Source of the DNA: Ascidiaceihabitans sp. | GTDB taxonomy: Bacteria; Pseudomonadota; Alphaproteobacteria; Rhodobacterales; Rhodobacteraceae | Length of the DNA: 64,000 nucleotides | Assembly (NCBI GenBank): GCA_028825475.1 | Contig: JAPKAB010000001.1 | Coordinates: 172,709 to 236,708, forward strand | Direction: 5' to 3' | Shown here: in pieces, positions 27,275 to 36,183 of the stretch | Numbering within the stretch: the first letter of the stretch is position 1 | Layout: every line of letters begins with the position of its first letter | Notes under the pieces: model-generated | What the model was told of the DNA's origin: nothing | The model's database searches: none | What the model saw: the letters and a program-made list of their open reading frames with translations, nothing else | Program-made: the position numbers and the translations under genes

Positions 27275-27301
27275 AAAGGCCGCGCTAAATGCGCGGCCTT
27301 T
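27275..27301. terminator. Bidirectional terminator between the phosphatase-like gene and rpmG
   Basis: AAAGGCCGCGC (27275-27285) and GCGCGGCCTTT (27291-27301) form an 11-base-pair stem with a TAAAT loop. The A and T ends give a T-run on both strands, so it can serve both convergent genes. Confidence 0.88.
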
Positions 27302-27323
27302 GTATACGTAGTCAGGTAAAATC

Positions 27324-27491
27324 TTACTTGATTTTGCCTTCTTTGTACTCAACGTGCTTACGTGCAACTGGGTCATACTTACGTGCGACCATTTTTTCAG
27401 TCATTGTACGTGCGTTCTTTTTGGTCACATAGAAGTGGCCAGTGCCCGCGGACGAGTTCAAACGGATTTTAATCGTGGTTGGCTTAGCCAT
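27324..27491 (-). CDS. rpmG: 50S ribosomal protein L33
   Basis: A 55-residue ribosomal protein of the large subunit ([20 protein letters not shown] at the start, ending in EYKEGKIK). GGAGAAG precedes ATG 27491. It lacks the cysteine pairs of the zinc-binding form of L33. A small hairpin (GGTTCC/GGAACC, 27512-27532) lies in its leader. It is monocistronic, ending at the shared terminator. Confidence 0.97.
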   Translation of the reverse strand: MAKPTTIKIRLNSSAGTGHFYVTKKNARTMTEKMVARKYDPVARKHVEYKEGKIK

Positions 27492-27759
27492 GTTACTTCT
27501 CCTGCTGCGTAGGTTCCTGAAAAAGCGGAACCACGCGTGAATTCTTGATTTATGGCTTCTACCCCGCCCACCATCCGAGTCAACCGCAAAAGCAGGAAGA
27601 TCATCGGCCAGCAGTAGAAAAAACCGCGATGCTGTGAAAAACACTGCACCCAAGGTCCCAATACAACATTTTCAACAGCGATACACTGCCAAAGATGATC
27701 ATTTCACATCATCAGATTCGCAGCCCGTTAGGACCCTAAATTACAACAAATGTAGATAT

Positions 27760-28163
27760 GCGCGGAAGGCCTGTAAGCCGGATTTTGTCTAGATGCGTTA
27801 CCACACCCGAGATAGTCATTCATCTTAGCACGCAGTTACCTGCGCACCTCTAGCTGCCAACCCGGACCTGCTGGGGCAAAAGCAGCCCCGCGACTTGCGT
27901 CGCACGCGGTCCCTATTTGGCATTGCTCCTGGTGGGGCTTGCCTTGCCAGTCCGGTTGCCCGTCCCGCGGTGGGCTCTTACCCCACCGTTTCACCCTTAC
28001 CTGCGTGTGATATCGGTTGCCCGATCCGCACACAGGCGGTCTATTTTCTGTGGCGCTTTCCCTAGGGTTACCCCCGCCGGGCATTACCCGGCACCATTGC
28101 TTTGTGGAGTCCGGACTTTCCTCGCGATTGTTGCCAACCCCGCGACCATCCAGCCTTCCGCGC
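27760..28163 (-). ncRNA. rnpB: RNase P RNA (class A)
   Basis: Read on the minus strand the RNA starts with GCGCGGAAGG (28163-28154), which pairs with CCTTCCGCGC at the 3' end (27769-27760) as helix P1. The conserved CR-I segment GAGGAAAGTCCGGACTCC is near the 5' end, and the 3' part has the expected ACAAAATCCGGCTTACAGG. About 404 bases, the usual size. It forms the ribozyme that trims tRNA 5' ends. Frames crossing it are non-coding. Confidence 0.96.
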
Positions 28164-28221
28164 AATCGCCTTGTGCGTTTTGTTTGGGGGTTCGTCAATG
28201 GGTTGGTGTGTTAGGCCGCTA

Positions 28222-28857
28222 TCAAGATTGAAGAACCGCGTGGTCCTTGGCACACAAAGGGCCCGTAGCGGATTGGTTCCAACGCAAGCGTACGGCTTGC
28301 AACAGGTCACCTGTAGGCACGCTTGTGTCATACCCCGCATGTGCTGCCAGTTCTGCAAACTCTGTGGCAGCGCATCCCTTGGGGGGCGTATCAGCGGCAA
28401 GGCCCTGCCTGACCAAACGTGCCCAATCAAACCGTGGACCCGGATCAATTTTACGACCCGGCGCTAGATCAGAATGCCCGATCACACCCTCAGGCGCGAT
28501 ATCCCAACGCTTCATGATCTGAGGCAGCAGTGTTTCTAACGCCCACATCTGCTGTTCTGAGAACGGGTGGGTTCCTGCGTTATCAAGTTCAATACCGATG
28601 GAACGCGAATTGATATCATCCTGACCATGCCAGCTCCCTGCCCCTGCGTGCCACGCCCGCATCTCCTCGGGTACCAACTGTGTCAGTTCGCCCGATTTGG
28701 AAATCACGTAATGTGCAGAAACTTCAAATGCGGGATCACACAGCCGTTCAATGGCGGCCTGTGCTGTCTTCATAGCAGTGAAATGTACAACGATCAGCGA
28801 AGGGCGAAGGCCATCACGCCGTGAACCGCAATTGGGAGAGGCGATTTGCTCGATCAC
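28222..28857 (-). CDS. N-acetylmuramoyl-L-alanine amidase (Amidase_2, AmpD-like)
   Basis: About 211 residues. Zinc-amidase motifs are VVHFTAM (first His), a middle NSRSIGIELDNAG, and VIGHSDLAPGRKIDPGPRFDW (second His and Asp), as in AmpD. It has no signal peptide, which suits a cytoplasmic enzyme that recycles anhydro-muropeptides. I prefer GTG 28857, which overlaps the stop of the upstream gene as GTGA; the longer start at 28881 would overlap it by 28 bases. It ends 58 bases before rnpB on the same strand. Confidence 0.88.
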   Translation of the reverse strand: MIEQIASPNCGSRRDGLRPSLIVVHFTAMKTAQAAIERLCDPAFEVSAHYVISKSGELTQLVPEEMRAWHAGAGSWHGQDDINSRSIGIELDNAGTHPFSEQQMWALETLLPQIMKRWDIAPEGVIGHSDLAPGRKIDPGPRFDWARLVRQGLAADTPPKGCAATEFAELAAHAGYDTSVPTGDLLQAVRLRWNQSATGPLCAKDHAVLQS

Positions 28858-29612
28858 CCGCGATATTTTGCTGGATTCCAATCACAGGCATAACCGTCAC
28901 CATCAGGATCCAAAGCTAGGCGGTCTCTGGTAGGGCCACCGCGGGTCAAGAACTCAAGCTGAGCATCATCTGCCGAATTGTATTTCGCGCAATTGCGTTG
29001 TGTTTTCGCCACCGATGCAAAACCTAAACGACGATGAAGCTGCGTTCCACGTGGATGTTGCGTTTCCAGCGCATAGGCCACAACATTTGGCTGATTAGAA
29101 CCGCTACGGCTTGGCAATGCCGTTGGCTGAACAACAGAGTATTGCGCGCGATTTGCTGCAATACGCGCCTTATCGCTTTCGATTGAATGGCGACCAGATA
29201 CCGCACCAAAATCATTTTCATCAGAAATGCCCGCGTTATTCACTGCAACTGGTGCAGGGTTGGATGGGCTGGCATTCACCACCTGACGTCCCGCCTCAAC
29301 AGAGGTGCGCGCAACATCGTTGCCCAGCGCAGCTAAAGTATCATTAGCAACAGAACTGGTCTGGGCGTTGACTGTCGCAGCAACTTGAGCCGTCTCAGAC
29401 CTTACCGCCTGAACCGCTTGATTTTGCTGATTGTTGGATGGCAAGGTTTGCGACTGAACCGTCAATGGCGCATCAAGCTGTGCACGTGCACTGGCTGAAG
29501 TATCAAATCCCACACCTTGTCCAGGTGCACCTGCCCCACTTTCAGGAAGTGCAGGTTGGCAAGCAGCCAAGGCACCAAGCGCTGAAGCCATCATTATCAA
29601 TCGGATCGTCAT
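28854..29612 (-). CDS. Lipoprotein with C-terminal Excalibur calcium-binding domain
   Basis: 252 residues. A lipobox LGALAAC near residues 13-19 predicts a lipoprotein. A Gln/Ala/Ser-rich disordered stretch follows to about residue 190. The last 45 residues hold the Excalibur motif (NCAKYNSADDAQ and DPDGDGYACDW), an EF-hand-like loop closed by a cysteine pair. Excalibur domains are found on extracellular proteins. It is coupled to the amidase gene by a four-base overlap, suggesting a common role in the cell envelope. Confidence 0.85.
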   Translation of the reverse strand: MTIRLIMMASALGALAACQPALPESGAGAPGQGVGFDTSASARAQLDAPLTVQSQTLPSNNQQNQAVQAVRSETAQVAATVNAQTSSVANDTLAALGNDVARTSVEAGRQVVNASPSNPAPVAVNNAGISDENDFGAVSGRHSIESDKARIAANRAQYSVVQPTALPSRSGSNQPNVVAYALETQHPRGTQLHRRLGFASVAKTQRNCAKYNSADDAQLEFLTRGGPTRDRLALDPDGDGYACDWNPAKYRG

Positions 29613-29658
29613 ACTATCTGCCTCTGGTTCGCTTAAGTGCGCTATATTTTTGCGCTAT

Positions 29659-31140
29659 TTACCACCATTTGGTTGGTTTGGCTACAAAACCTGCAGCCTT
29701 CTCAAGCGCATAGGCGGAAGATAGCAGATCGCCTTCTTCCCATGGACGACCAATCAGTTGCAGACCCATTGGCAAACCTTTGGAATCAAGGCCAACTGGA
29801 ACGGAAATTCCTGGCAAGCCCGCCATGTTCACAGTCACGGTGAACACGTCATTAAGGTACATTTGCACCGGATCAACATCCGTCATTTCACCCAAACCAA
29901 AGGCCGAAGATGGCGTTGCAGGTGTCAGGATTGCATCAACACCAGCGGCAAACACGTCTTCAAAATCTTTCTTGATCAACGTGCGTACGCGGCGGGCGCG
30001 GTTGTAATAGGCGTCATAGAAACCAGCAGACAATACATATGTCCCGATCATTACGCGGCGCTGTACTTCTGGGCCAAAGCCCTCAGCGCGGGTTTTCTCA
30101 TACATCTCTGTGATGCCATCGCCTGCATCCAATGTGGCGCGGTGACCATAACGAACACCGTCATAACGTGCGAGGTTCGAAGATGCCTCGGCAGGGGCAA
30201 TTACATAGTACGCTGGCAACGCGTATTTCGTGTGTGGTAGCGAGATATCAACGATCTCTGCACCCACATCACGCAACATATCAGCGCCATCTGCCCATAG
30301 TTTGTCGATCTCAGCAGGCATGCCGTCCATGCGGTATTCTTTTGGCAGGCCAATTTTCTTGCCGCGAATGTCGCCTGTCATGAGAGCTTCAAAGTTCGGC
30401 ACCGCCAAATCGGCGCTGGTGCTGTCCTTTGGATCATAGCCACACATGGTTTCCAACATGATCGCTGCATCGCGTACCGATTTGGTCATTGGGCCAGCTT
30501 GATCAAGGGAAGAGGCAAACGCCACCACGCCCCAACGTGAACAACGGCCATAGGTTGGTTTAATGCCGACAGTGCCCGTGAAGGCCGCAGGCTGGCGAAT
30601 AGAACCACCAGTGTCGGTGCCGGTCGCAGCCAAGCAAAGGTCAGCCGCAACAGCCGCCGCAGAACCACCGGATGATCCACCTGGGGTCAACTGACGCTCG
30701 TCAACTTTCCATGGGTTGATCGCGTTACCGTAAACGGATGTCTCGTTAGAGGACCCCATGGCGAATTCGTCCATGTTGAGTTTGCCCAACATAACCGCAC
30801 CACTGCCCAGCAGGTTGCCAGACACGGTCGATTCATACTCTGGCAGGAAGCCTTCCAAAATACGTGAACCCGCTTGAGACGGCACACCTTTCGTGCAGAA
30901 CAGATCTTTGATCCCGATTGGCAGGCCACACATCGCAGGGGCATCACCCTCCGCAATACGGGCATCGGCCGCAGCCGCCTGTTCCATCGCGATCTCAGGG
31001 GTGTGGTGGACAAATGCGTTCAGCGCACCTGCACCCTCGATGGCTTTCAAACAAGCCGCAGTCAATTCTTTGGACGTGGTAGAGCCAGCACGAAGTGCAT
31101 CGCGGGCTTCAGCTAATCCAAGTGTGTTTAGATCGGTCAT
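29659..31140 (-). CDS. gatA: Aspartyl/glutamyl-tRNA amidotransferase subunit A
   Basis: 493 residues of the amidase-signature family. The Ser-cisSer-Lys triad is visible: Lys in [10 protein letters not shown], first Ser in [14 protein letters not shown] and nucleophile Ser in [16 protein letters not shown]. GatA frees ammonia from glutamine for GatB to amidate misacylated tRNA. gatC precedes it by 64 bases on the same strand; gatB is not in this window, as is common in Rhodobacterales. Confidence 0.97.
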   Translation of the reverse strand: MTDLNTLGLAEARDALRAGSTTSKELTAACLKAIEGAGALNAFVHHTPEIAMEQAAAADARIAEGDAPAMCGLPIGIKDLFCTKGVPSQAGSRILEGFLPEYESTVSGNLLGSGAVMLGKLNMDEFAMGSSNETSVYGNAINPWKVDERQLTPGGSSGGSAAAVAADLCLAATGTDTGGSIRQPAAFTGTVGIKPTYGRCSRWGVVAFASSLDQAGPMTKSVRDAAIMLETMCGYDPKDSTSADLAVPNFEALMTGDIRGKKIGLPKEYRMDGMPAEIDKLWADGADMLRDVGAEIVDISLPHTKYALPAYYVIAPAEASSNLARYDGVRYGHRATLDAGDGITEMYEKTRAEGFGPEVQRRVMIGTYVLSAGFYDAYYNRARRVRTLIKKDFEDVFAAGVDAILTPATPSSAFGLGEMTDVDPVQMYLNDVFTVTVNMAGLPGISVPVGLDSKGLPMGLQLIGRPWEEGDLLSSAYALEKAAGFVAKPTKWW

Positions 31141-31204
31141 CTTATCATCTTTCTCAAATCAGGGTGCAGCGCAGGGCTGCTTGAGCACGTCATTCAAACG
31201 TGGC

Positions 31205-31492
31205 TCACTCCATAACCTTAGGCACAGCAAAGAAACCTTCGCGCGCATCAGGTGAATTCTTCAAAACAGCGTGTTGCTGCGATCCATCGGAAACCACATC
31301 CACACGGCGCTTAAGACGCTGCGGGGTGACAGATGTCATCGGCTCAACGCCATCCACATCCACCTCATTGAGTTGCTCAATAAAGCCAAGGATATTGTTA
31401 AACTCAGCGGCCAATGCTGGCAGCGCATCGTCTTCAACTTTAATGCGGGCCAATTTGGCGACGCGGGCGGCGGTGCTTGTATCAATCGACAT
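31205..31492 (-). CDS. gatC: Aspartyl/glutamyl-tRNA amidotransferase subunit C
   Basis: 95 residues, full length for GatC ([14 protein letters not shown] at the start, then [23 protein letters not shown] as the signature, here with AEFNNILG). It clamps GatA to GatB. It is the first gene of the gatC-gatA pair. Confidence 0.95.
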   Translation of the reverse strand: [95 protein letters not shown]

Positions 31493-31642
31493 GGGGATCC
31501 CTTATCTGCTTAAGGGCGGTTTAACGCGCCCACGCCCCCCTCGCAAGTGGGTGGTTACTTCTCAATTCGCTTGGGTCAGGGGTATGGACGCCTCACGAAG
31601 TTTGTGAACTACTTAAGACTGCTCAGCCAAGGGAGTGTGGAA

Positions 31643-32050
31643 ATGAAACTGACCCTACATCATGTCAGCTTTAGCAGCGAAAATGTCAGCCAAATGGATG
31701 CATTTTATAACGATGTCCTGATGCTGCCACCCGTCACAGAAGACATCCCAAAACAAGAGAAGAACAAAGGGTATGCCGGTCAGCTGGCCTTTCGCACCGA
31801 TGGCGCAGTTCAAACCCACATCGCGCAAAAGGACCTGAGCATCGGGTTCAAAACAGGTCACGCTGTAAATCCGGTTGAACGGGGCCACATCGCATACCGT
31901 ACGGATGACATCGAAGCCTTCAAAGCCCATCTTGAAGCAAAAGGCGTCCCATACTCTGATTATGGACACACTGCGGCCGTCGAATGGCACCAAATCTTCT
32001 TTTACGATCCAGATGGCAACATAATCGAAGTCCATCAAGTGAGCGACTAA
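31643..32050 (+). CDS. VOC-family (glyoxalase/bleomycin-resistance fold) protein
   Basis: 135 residues from ATG 31643 (MKLTLHHVSFSSENV); the frame runs upstream to 31547 but that part overlaps the gatC leader and is not family-like. The beta-alpha-beta-beta-beta repeat shows the metal residues HHVSF, GHIAYRT and FFYDPDGNIIEVHQ. The family includes lyases, dioxygenases and resistance proteins, so the substrate is open. It is the first of three small same-strand genes (VOC, UPF0173, GNAT) spaced about 50 bases apart. Confidence 0.87.
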   Translation: MKLTLHHVSFSSENVSQMDAFYNDVLMLPPVTEDIPKQEKNKGYAGQLAFRTDGAVQTHIAQKDLSIGFKTGHAVNPVERGHIAYRTDDIEAFKAHLEAKGVPYSDYGHTAAVEWHQIFFYDPDGNIIEVHQVSD

Positions 32051-32105
32051 TCACCCTCATATTTCCTACACATACTTACACCCCCGCAATAAACAGGACC
32101 CCACC

Positions 32106-32798
32106 ATGAACATCATCTGGCTTGGCCACGCGAGCATGCGTATCGAAATCGAAGATCAGGTCCTGTTGATTGACCCATGGCTTACTGGAAACCCCATGCT
32201 GCCAGAGGACCAACATGACGCTGCCCTCAAAGGGGCCACTGACATCCTTGTTACCCACGGGCACTTTGACCACGTCGCGGATGTGGCAGACCTTTCACAA
32301 AAACTAAACGCTCCTGTCGCGGGGATGTACGAGTTGGTCGAACATCTCGTCGATGAAGGCGCGATTGAGGGTGATCGGTTCAACATGGGTGGCACGATAA
32401 AACGCGGCAATGTCGAAATCTCATTGGTCCCTGCCTCCCACTCCTCCAGTATTTTTGAGAACGGAAACCGTAAATACATGGGGTCCGAGGCGGGGTTCAT
32501 CATCCGCGGCGAAGGGCACTGTATCTATATCACGGGCGACACTGGAATCATGGCCGACATGGATTGGATCGGGGATTACTACAGGCCTGACATAGGCATC
32601 TTATCTGCAGGCGGGCATTTCACCATGGGAATGGCCGAAGCAGCCTACGCCGCCAAACGCTACTTCAACTTTAAAACGGTGATCCCCTACCACTACCGAA
32701 CCATGCCTATACTTGAGCAATCCGCCCAAGTGCTGATTGATGGGCTGCCAGATGTGAAGGTGATTGAACCCGAAGTAATGGAAGCGATTGCCTTCTAG
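32106..32798 (+). CDS. UPF0173-type metal-dependent hydrolase (metallo-beta-lactamase fold)
   Basis: 230 residues with the zinc motif THGHFDHVADV near residue 50 and further ligands in PASHSS and YITGDTGIMADM. This is the UPF0173 family (MNIIWLGHASMRIE), related to RNase Z-like and UlaG-like hydrolases with no well-known substrate. A basic GGxxTM-type segment is GHFTMGMAEA. It is cytoplasmic. Its start is 55 bases after the VOC gene. Confidence 0.88.
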   Translation: MNIIWLGHASMRIEIEDQVLLIDPWLTGNPMLPEDQHDAALKGATDILVTHGHFDHVADVADLSQKLNAPVAGMYELVEHLVDEGAIEGDRFNMGGTIKRGNVEISLVPASHSSSIFENGNRKYMGSEAGFIIRGEGHCIYITGDTGIMADMDWIGDYYRPDIGILSAGGHFTMGMAEAAYAAKRYFNFKTVIPYHYRTMPILEQSAQVLIDGLPDVKVIEPEVMEAIAF

Positions 32799-32850
32799 AC
32801 TTCGCCACCGAACCACGAATTTAACTACACTTTAGAACAGGGGCATCAAG

Positions 32851-33336
32851 ATGAAGATTATCACCGAATTTGCACCAGGCTCTTTGGGGACAATCATAGC
32901 ACTACACGGCCAGCACTACGCCCAGAACTGGGGGTTTGGAACATTCTTTGAGGCCAAAGTCGCACATGAACTGGCCGCGTTCGCAGGGCGAATGGCGTCA
33001 AACGACCTCGTCCTACTTGCCTATGACAATGAGGGGCTCGCCGCTTCGATTGTCCTAGACCTCAACGATCCAATGTCTGGTGAGCGCGGGGGGCACCTTC
33101 GATGGTTCATCTGCGCGGAACGCTGCCGAGGTACAGGCATTGGCCGCACACTTATGGATCCCGCGATGTCGCACGCTGATGAGCACTCAAATGGAAACGT
33201 GTGGCTCACAACCTTCGCAGGGCTTGAACCAGCACGTCACCTTTACGAAAGATTCAGCTTCATCCTGACGCACGAACAAGAAGGAGAAGCATGGGGAACA
33301 GTTGTCAAAGAACAAGAATTTCGCCGCCAACCGTAA
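32851..33336 (+). CDS. GNAT-family N-acetyltransferase
   Basis: 161 residues. The acetyl-CoA loop is CRGTGIGRTLMD (Q/RxxGxG/A-like) near residue 92-103, followed by the C-terminal ARHLYERFSFILTHE typical of GNAT enzymes. The acceptor is unknown. A purine-rich sequence just before ATG (GGGGCATCAAG) is a moderate ribosome binding site. It is the last of the VOC / UPF0173 / GNAT run. Confidence 0.85.
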   Translation: MKIITEFAPGSLGTIIALHGQHYAQNWGFGTFFEAKVAHELAAFAGRMASNDLVLLAYDNEGLAASIVLDLNDPMSGERGGHLRWFICAERCRGTGIGRTLMDPAMSHADEHSNGNVWLTTFAGLEPARHLYERFSFILTHEQEGEAWGTVVKEQEFRRQP

Positions 33337-33449
33337 CTCAATAAGATTATTGAACAATCGGATTGCTTTGCTCCGGGCTGCTTTAGCAAGGGTACGAAAG
33401 ACAGACGGCGTTGAAACACAAGGTTTCACAACACTGTCCGTTTAGAAAT

Positions 33450-34246
33450 TTACTGCGCGGCCAGTTCTTTGGCTTTTGCTCTGCGCGCTTGACGGCGCTT
33501 CTTGCTTGCAATCTCACTTTCCACTTCCCGCGGGGCTTCACGTTTGATGATCGCAACCGTCTCACGTGACAATAAGATAGTATCTATCTCAGAAACAATT
33601 TCCGCCTCTTTTGCCGTTAACTCAGGGCCGTGATTTTGCCCACAGGCCAATGCTGCCTGAAGTCGCGAGATATAACTCCAAAAAGACTCAGAATGATCCG
33701 CATAAGAATTGCCTTCTTCATTGCGTAGAAAACTTGTTTGTATATCCTCAACGATATAGATGCCGTGAGGTGGAAGCTGAAGAAACAAGGTTTCAAATCC
33801 GATGATTTGATGTGACCAGAAATGACTAGCATCGTCCACGATAACTGAAGGCTGATACTCGCGGAAAATACGGTTTAGAAAGCGCGGCTTTGACGCGTCA
33901 CCAATTTCTACAGAGATCCTTGGCTCCTCAAAGTTCTTAGAAACTTTGCGGATATCTATGCCACCGATCTGTGCCTTCGAAAAAAACCTTTCCATGACCG
34001 TAAAGACGGAGCTTTCCTACTCGGAATGCCCACACCCAATTCCAGCAAGGTGAATTTCTCTTTACGGTATGGCGCCAAAATAAACTCATAAAACCGCATA
34101 TAGTCGTGCTGAAGCGAGCTTTTGTCTGTCTTATTCTTAATCGCTAAGGCGTCTAAAGTACCCTTTGGCAAAAGCGGAATAGCTGTGGCGATAGCTGCGA
34201 TTTTAGTGGTCATACTCTGCACTCTTTTCGTGTTTTTTGCTACCAT
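33450..34246 (-). pseudogene. Class I SAM-dependent methyltransferase, split by a -1 frameshift at a T7 run
   Basis: The first frame (from ATG 34246, or 34213) reads TLDALAIKNKTDKSS, LLELGVG (the SAM-binding motif I) and SLRSWKGFF, then leaves the family and stops at the VA codons near 33969. The next frame carries on with SKAQIGGIDIRKV, VIVDDASHFWSHQ and GIYIVEDIQTSF to 33450. The join falls in seven T residues (plus-strand A7 at 33980-33986), read in phase as GGT TTT TTT, which has the X XXY YYZ form of a -1 slippery site. A lost base is the simpler reading. Families like this methylate small molecules or sugars. Lys/Arg-rich tail. Confidence 0.8.
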
Positions 34247-34303
34247 GAAGAGACTATTTGGTCATGTCAACAAAACACAATCTGGAAAGGGGGTATCAAC
34301 GCC

Positions 34304-34753
34304 CTATCGCCGCCCCTTAAAAAAATCACGTAATAATTTCTGCGACGCGCCCGCATCTATCCCGTCATAAACCTCTGGTGCGTGGTGGCATTGGGCGTGT
34401 GAAAACACTCGCGGCCCCTGCTCTACCCCGCCGGATTTCGGATCGCTCGCGCCGTAATACAGCCGTCCGATACGGGCGTTGCTGATGGCAGCGGCGCACA
34501 TCGGGCATGGCTCTAACGTTACGTACAGATCGCAACCCGTCAGGCGTTCAACGCCCAAAGCCGAGCAGGCCGCCCGTATCGCCAACACTTCGGCGTGGGC
34601 CGTTGGGTCATTCAATTCACGGGTGCGGTTTCCAGCCGATGCAATCACCTGTCCTGCCCCATCCACGATCACCGCGCCCACGGGCACTTCGCTCCGATCA
34701 GCGGCAGCGCGCGCGTGAACCAGCGCCTCGGACATGAAGGATTTAAAAACCAT
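34304..34753 (-). CDS. tadA: tRNA-specific adenosine deaminase
   Basis: About 149 residues from ATG 34753; TTG 34771 and GTG 34768 are also possible. The zinc-dependent deaminase motifs are HAEVLAIRAAC (His ligand and catalytic Glu) and EPCPMCAAAIS (two Cys ligands). TadA makes inosine at the wobble position of tRNA-Arg. It is divergent from the rluB-type gene with about 60 bases between the two starts. Confidence 0.93.
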   Translation of the reverse strand: MVFKSFMSEALVHARAAADRSEVPVGAVIVDGAGQVIASAGNRTRELNDPTAHAEVLAIRAACSALGVERLTGCDLYVTLEPCPMCAAAISNARIGRLYYGASDPKSGGVEQGPRVFSHAQCHHAPEVYDGIDAGASQKLLRDFFKGRR

Positions 34754-34816
34754 AGTTTCAATTGCCACCAAAACCCGTGCTTTCGCAAGTGCGCAGGATA
34801 GTCTAGAGCGGGCGAC

Positions 34817-36064
34817 ATGACAAAAGACTCAAAAGATAAAGCCCCCGCTTCTGCAACTGCAGGCGACCGTATTGCCAAAGTCATCGCCCGCGCAGGCGTC
34901 GCCAGTCGACGTGACGTTGAGCGGATGATCGAGGAGGGCCGCGTTTACGTAAACGGGTCCAAAGTTGAGCGCGCAGCACTTAACGTGACAGCCGCCGACC
35001 GTATCACTGTGGATGGCAAGCAAGTCGGCGAACCCGATGCGCCCCGTCTTTGGCTATATCACAAGCCCGCGGGTCTGGTCACATCTGACCGAGATGAAAA
35101 AGGTCGCAAGACCATCTATGACGAAATGCCCGAAGACCTGCCGCGCGTTCTCGCGATTGGCCGTCTCGACATTAACTCTGAGGGTCTTTTGCTGCTCACC
35201 AACGATGGTGGGATTAAACGCAAACTGGAACTACCTTCAACAGGTTGGTTGCGCCGCTACCGCGTGCGCGTCAATGGCCGTCCCACTGAGGATACGTTTG
35301 CGCCCTTGCGCAACGGTGTCATCGTGGACGGTGAAAAATATCAGGCCATGCAAGTCACGATTGACCGCCAACAGGGTGCGAACGCTTGGCTGACTGTGGG
35401 CTTGCGCGAAGGTAAGAACCGCGAAATTCGCCGTGCGATGCAAGACGTCGGACTGACCGTAAACCGCCTGATTCGCATCAGCTATGGCCCCTTCCAATTG
35501 GGCGATCTGAAGCAGGGTGAAGTCGACGAAATTCGCCGCAAAGTCATGCGCGATCAACTTGGCCTTGATGCCGGTGCCGCTGATGAACCAGCGACAACCG
35601 CCAAGGGAAAAACTGTCAAACGCGGCGAACGCCCACCACGCAAAGAGCCCATTTCGCGCAAACCGTCTGAACAGGGACGCACGCGCAACATGGCCCGCTC
35701 GGAGGCAGATCGCAAAGCTAACGCCAAGGCGGAACCTGTGGGCCGTGGAAAAGGCGCGACAAAAACATTCGGCAAACAACACGGTCGTCCTGATCGTTCC
35801 GAAGCAGATATGTACGACGAACGCGAAGATGGCTGGAGCTATGGCAAGCCAAAGGGACGCCCAGGCACAAAGCAAACAGGTCGCCCAATGGGCAAACCAA
35901 CCGGTCGTCCGACAAGTGGCCCAGTAGGCAAACCAACTGGCCGTCCGACAGGCAAACCAGCCGGCAAGCCGTTTGGCCGTCCAGCCGGTTCTAGCACTGG
36001 CAAGCCGGCAGGTCGTCCATCAGGCAAGCCATTTGGGAAACCTAGAAGTCCAAACAACCGCTAA
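34817..36064 (+). CDS. rluB: RluB/RsuA-type 23S/16S rRNA pseudouridine synthase with long GRP/GKP-repeat tail
   Basis: 415 residues. An S4 RNA-binding domain (about 16-75) precedes the pseudouridine synthase domain, with the catalytic Asp118 in AIGRLDINSEGLLLLTNDG and the late motif GKNREIRRAMQ; this arrangement and the length of the core resemble RluB. From about residue 250 onward there is a basic, disordered tail, ending in a repeated Gly-Arg-Pro / Gly-Lys-Pro stretch over the last 65 residues. The tail probably adds RNA affinity. Divergent from tadA. Confidence 0.9.
   Translation: MTKDSKDKAPASATAGDRIAKVIARAGVASRRDVERMIEEGRVYVNGSKVERAALNVTAADRITVDGKQVGEPDAPRLWLYHKPAGLVTSDRDEKGRKTIYDEMPEDLPRVLAIGRLDINSEGLLLLTNDGGIKRKLELPSTGWLRRYRVRVNGRPTEDTFAPLRNGVIVDGEKYQAMQVTIDRQQGANAWLTVGLREGKNREIRRAMQDVGLTVNRLIRISYGPFQLGDLKQGEVDEIRRKVMRDQLGLDAGAADEPATTAKGKTVKRGERPPRKEPISRKPSEQGRTRNMARSEADRKANAKAEPVGRGKGATKTFGKQHGRPDRSEADMYDEREDGWSYGKPKGRPGTKQTGRPMGKPTGRPTSGPVGKPTGRPTGKPAGKPFGRPAGSSTGKPAGRPSGKPFGKPRSPNNR
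35859..36057. repeat. Tandem Gly-Arg-Pro/Gly-Lys-Pro coding repeats
   Basis: Within the rluB-type gene, the codons for GRP and GKP triplets recur about every 12 bases, with variants TGKP, AGKP, SGKP and PFGR, making a low-complexity basic tail. Such tracts vary in copy number between strains. Confidence 0.8.
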
Positions 36065-36183
36065 AGGTGCCGAAATGGTGGAAATTCCCCTAACGGCTTA
36101 GCTTAACAATTGTTACGTCCCCATACTTATGCGCTAAAAGGGTGTCAAATTTTTAACGCGTAAATAACGCTTGGGGACTCCAC

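Noticed and set aside
27512..27532. GGTTCC/GGAACC hairpin in the rpmG leader as an L33 autoregulation site
   Set aside because: Only six base pairs with a nine-base loop, common by chance; there is no match to a known ribosomal-protein leader.
27836..28448. Open frames of 65-126 codons on both strands
   Set aside because: They overlap the RNase P RNA or the amidase gene and show no protein-like features.
33450..34246. A T7 frameshift gene as an insertion-sequence transposase
   Set aside because: Insertion sequences use such slippery sites, but the joined product has methyltransferase motif I and an acidic motif, and no inverted terminal repeats or DDE residues are present.
36065..36183. Possible manganese (yybP-ykoY) riboswitch before the TerC gene
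   Set aside because: TerC genes often have one, but the conserved core and paired loops are not visible in these 119 bases.
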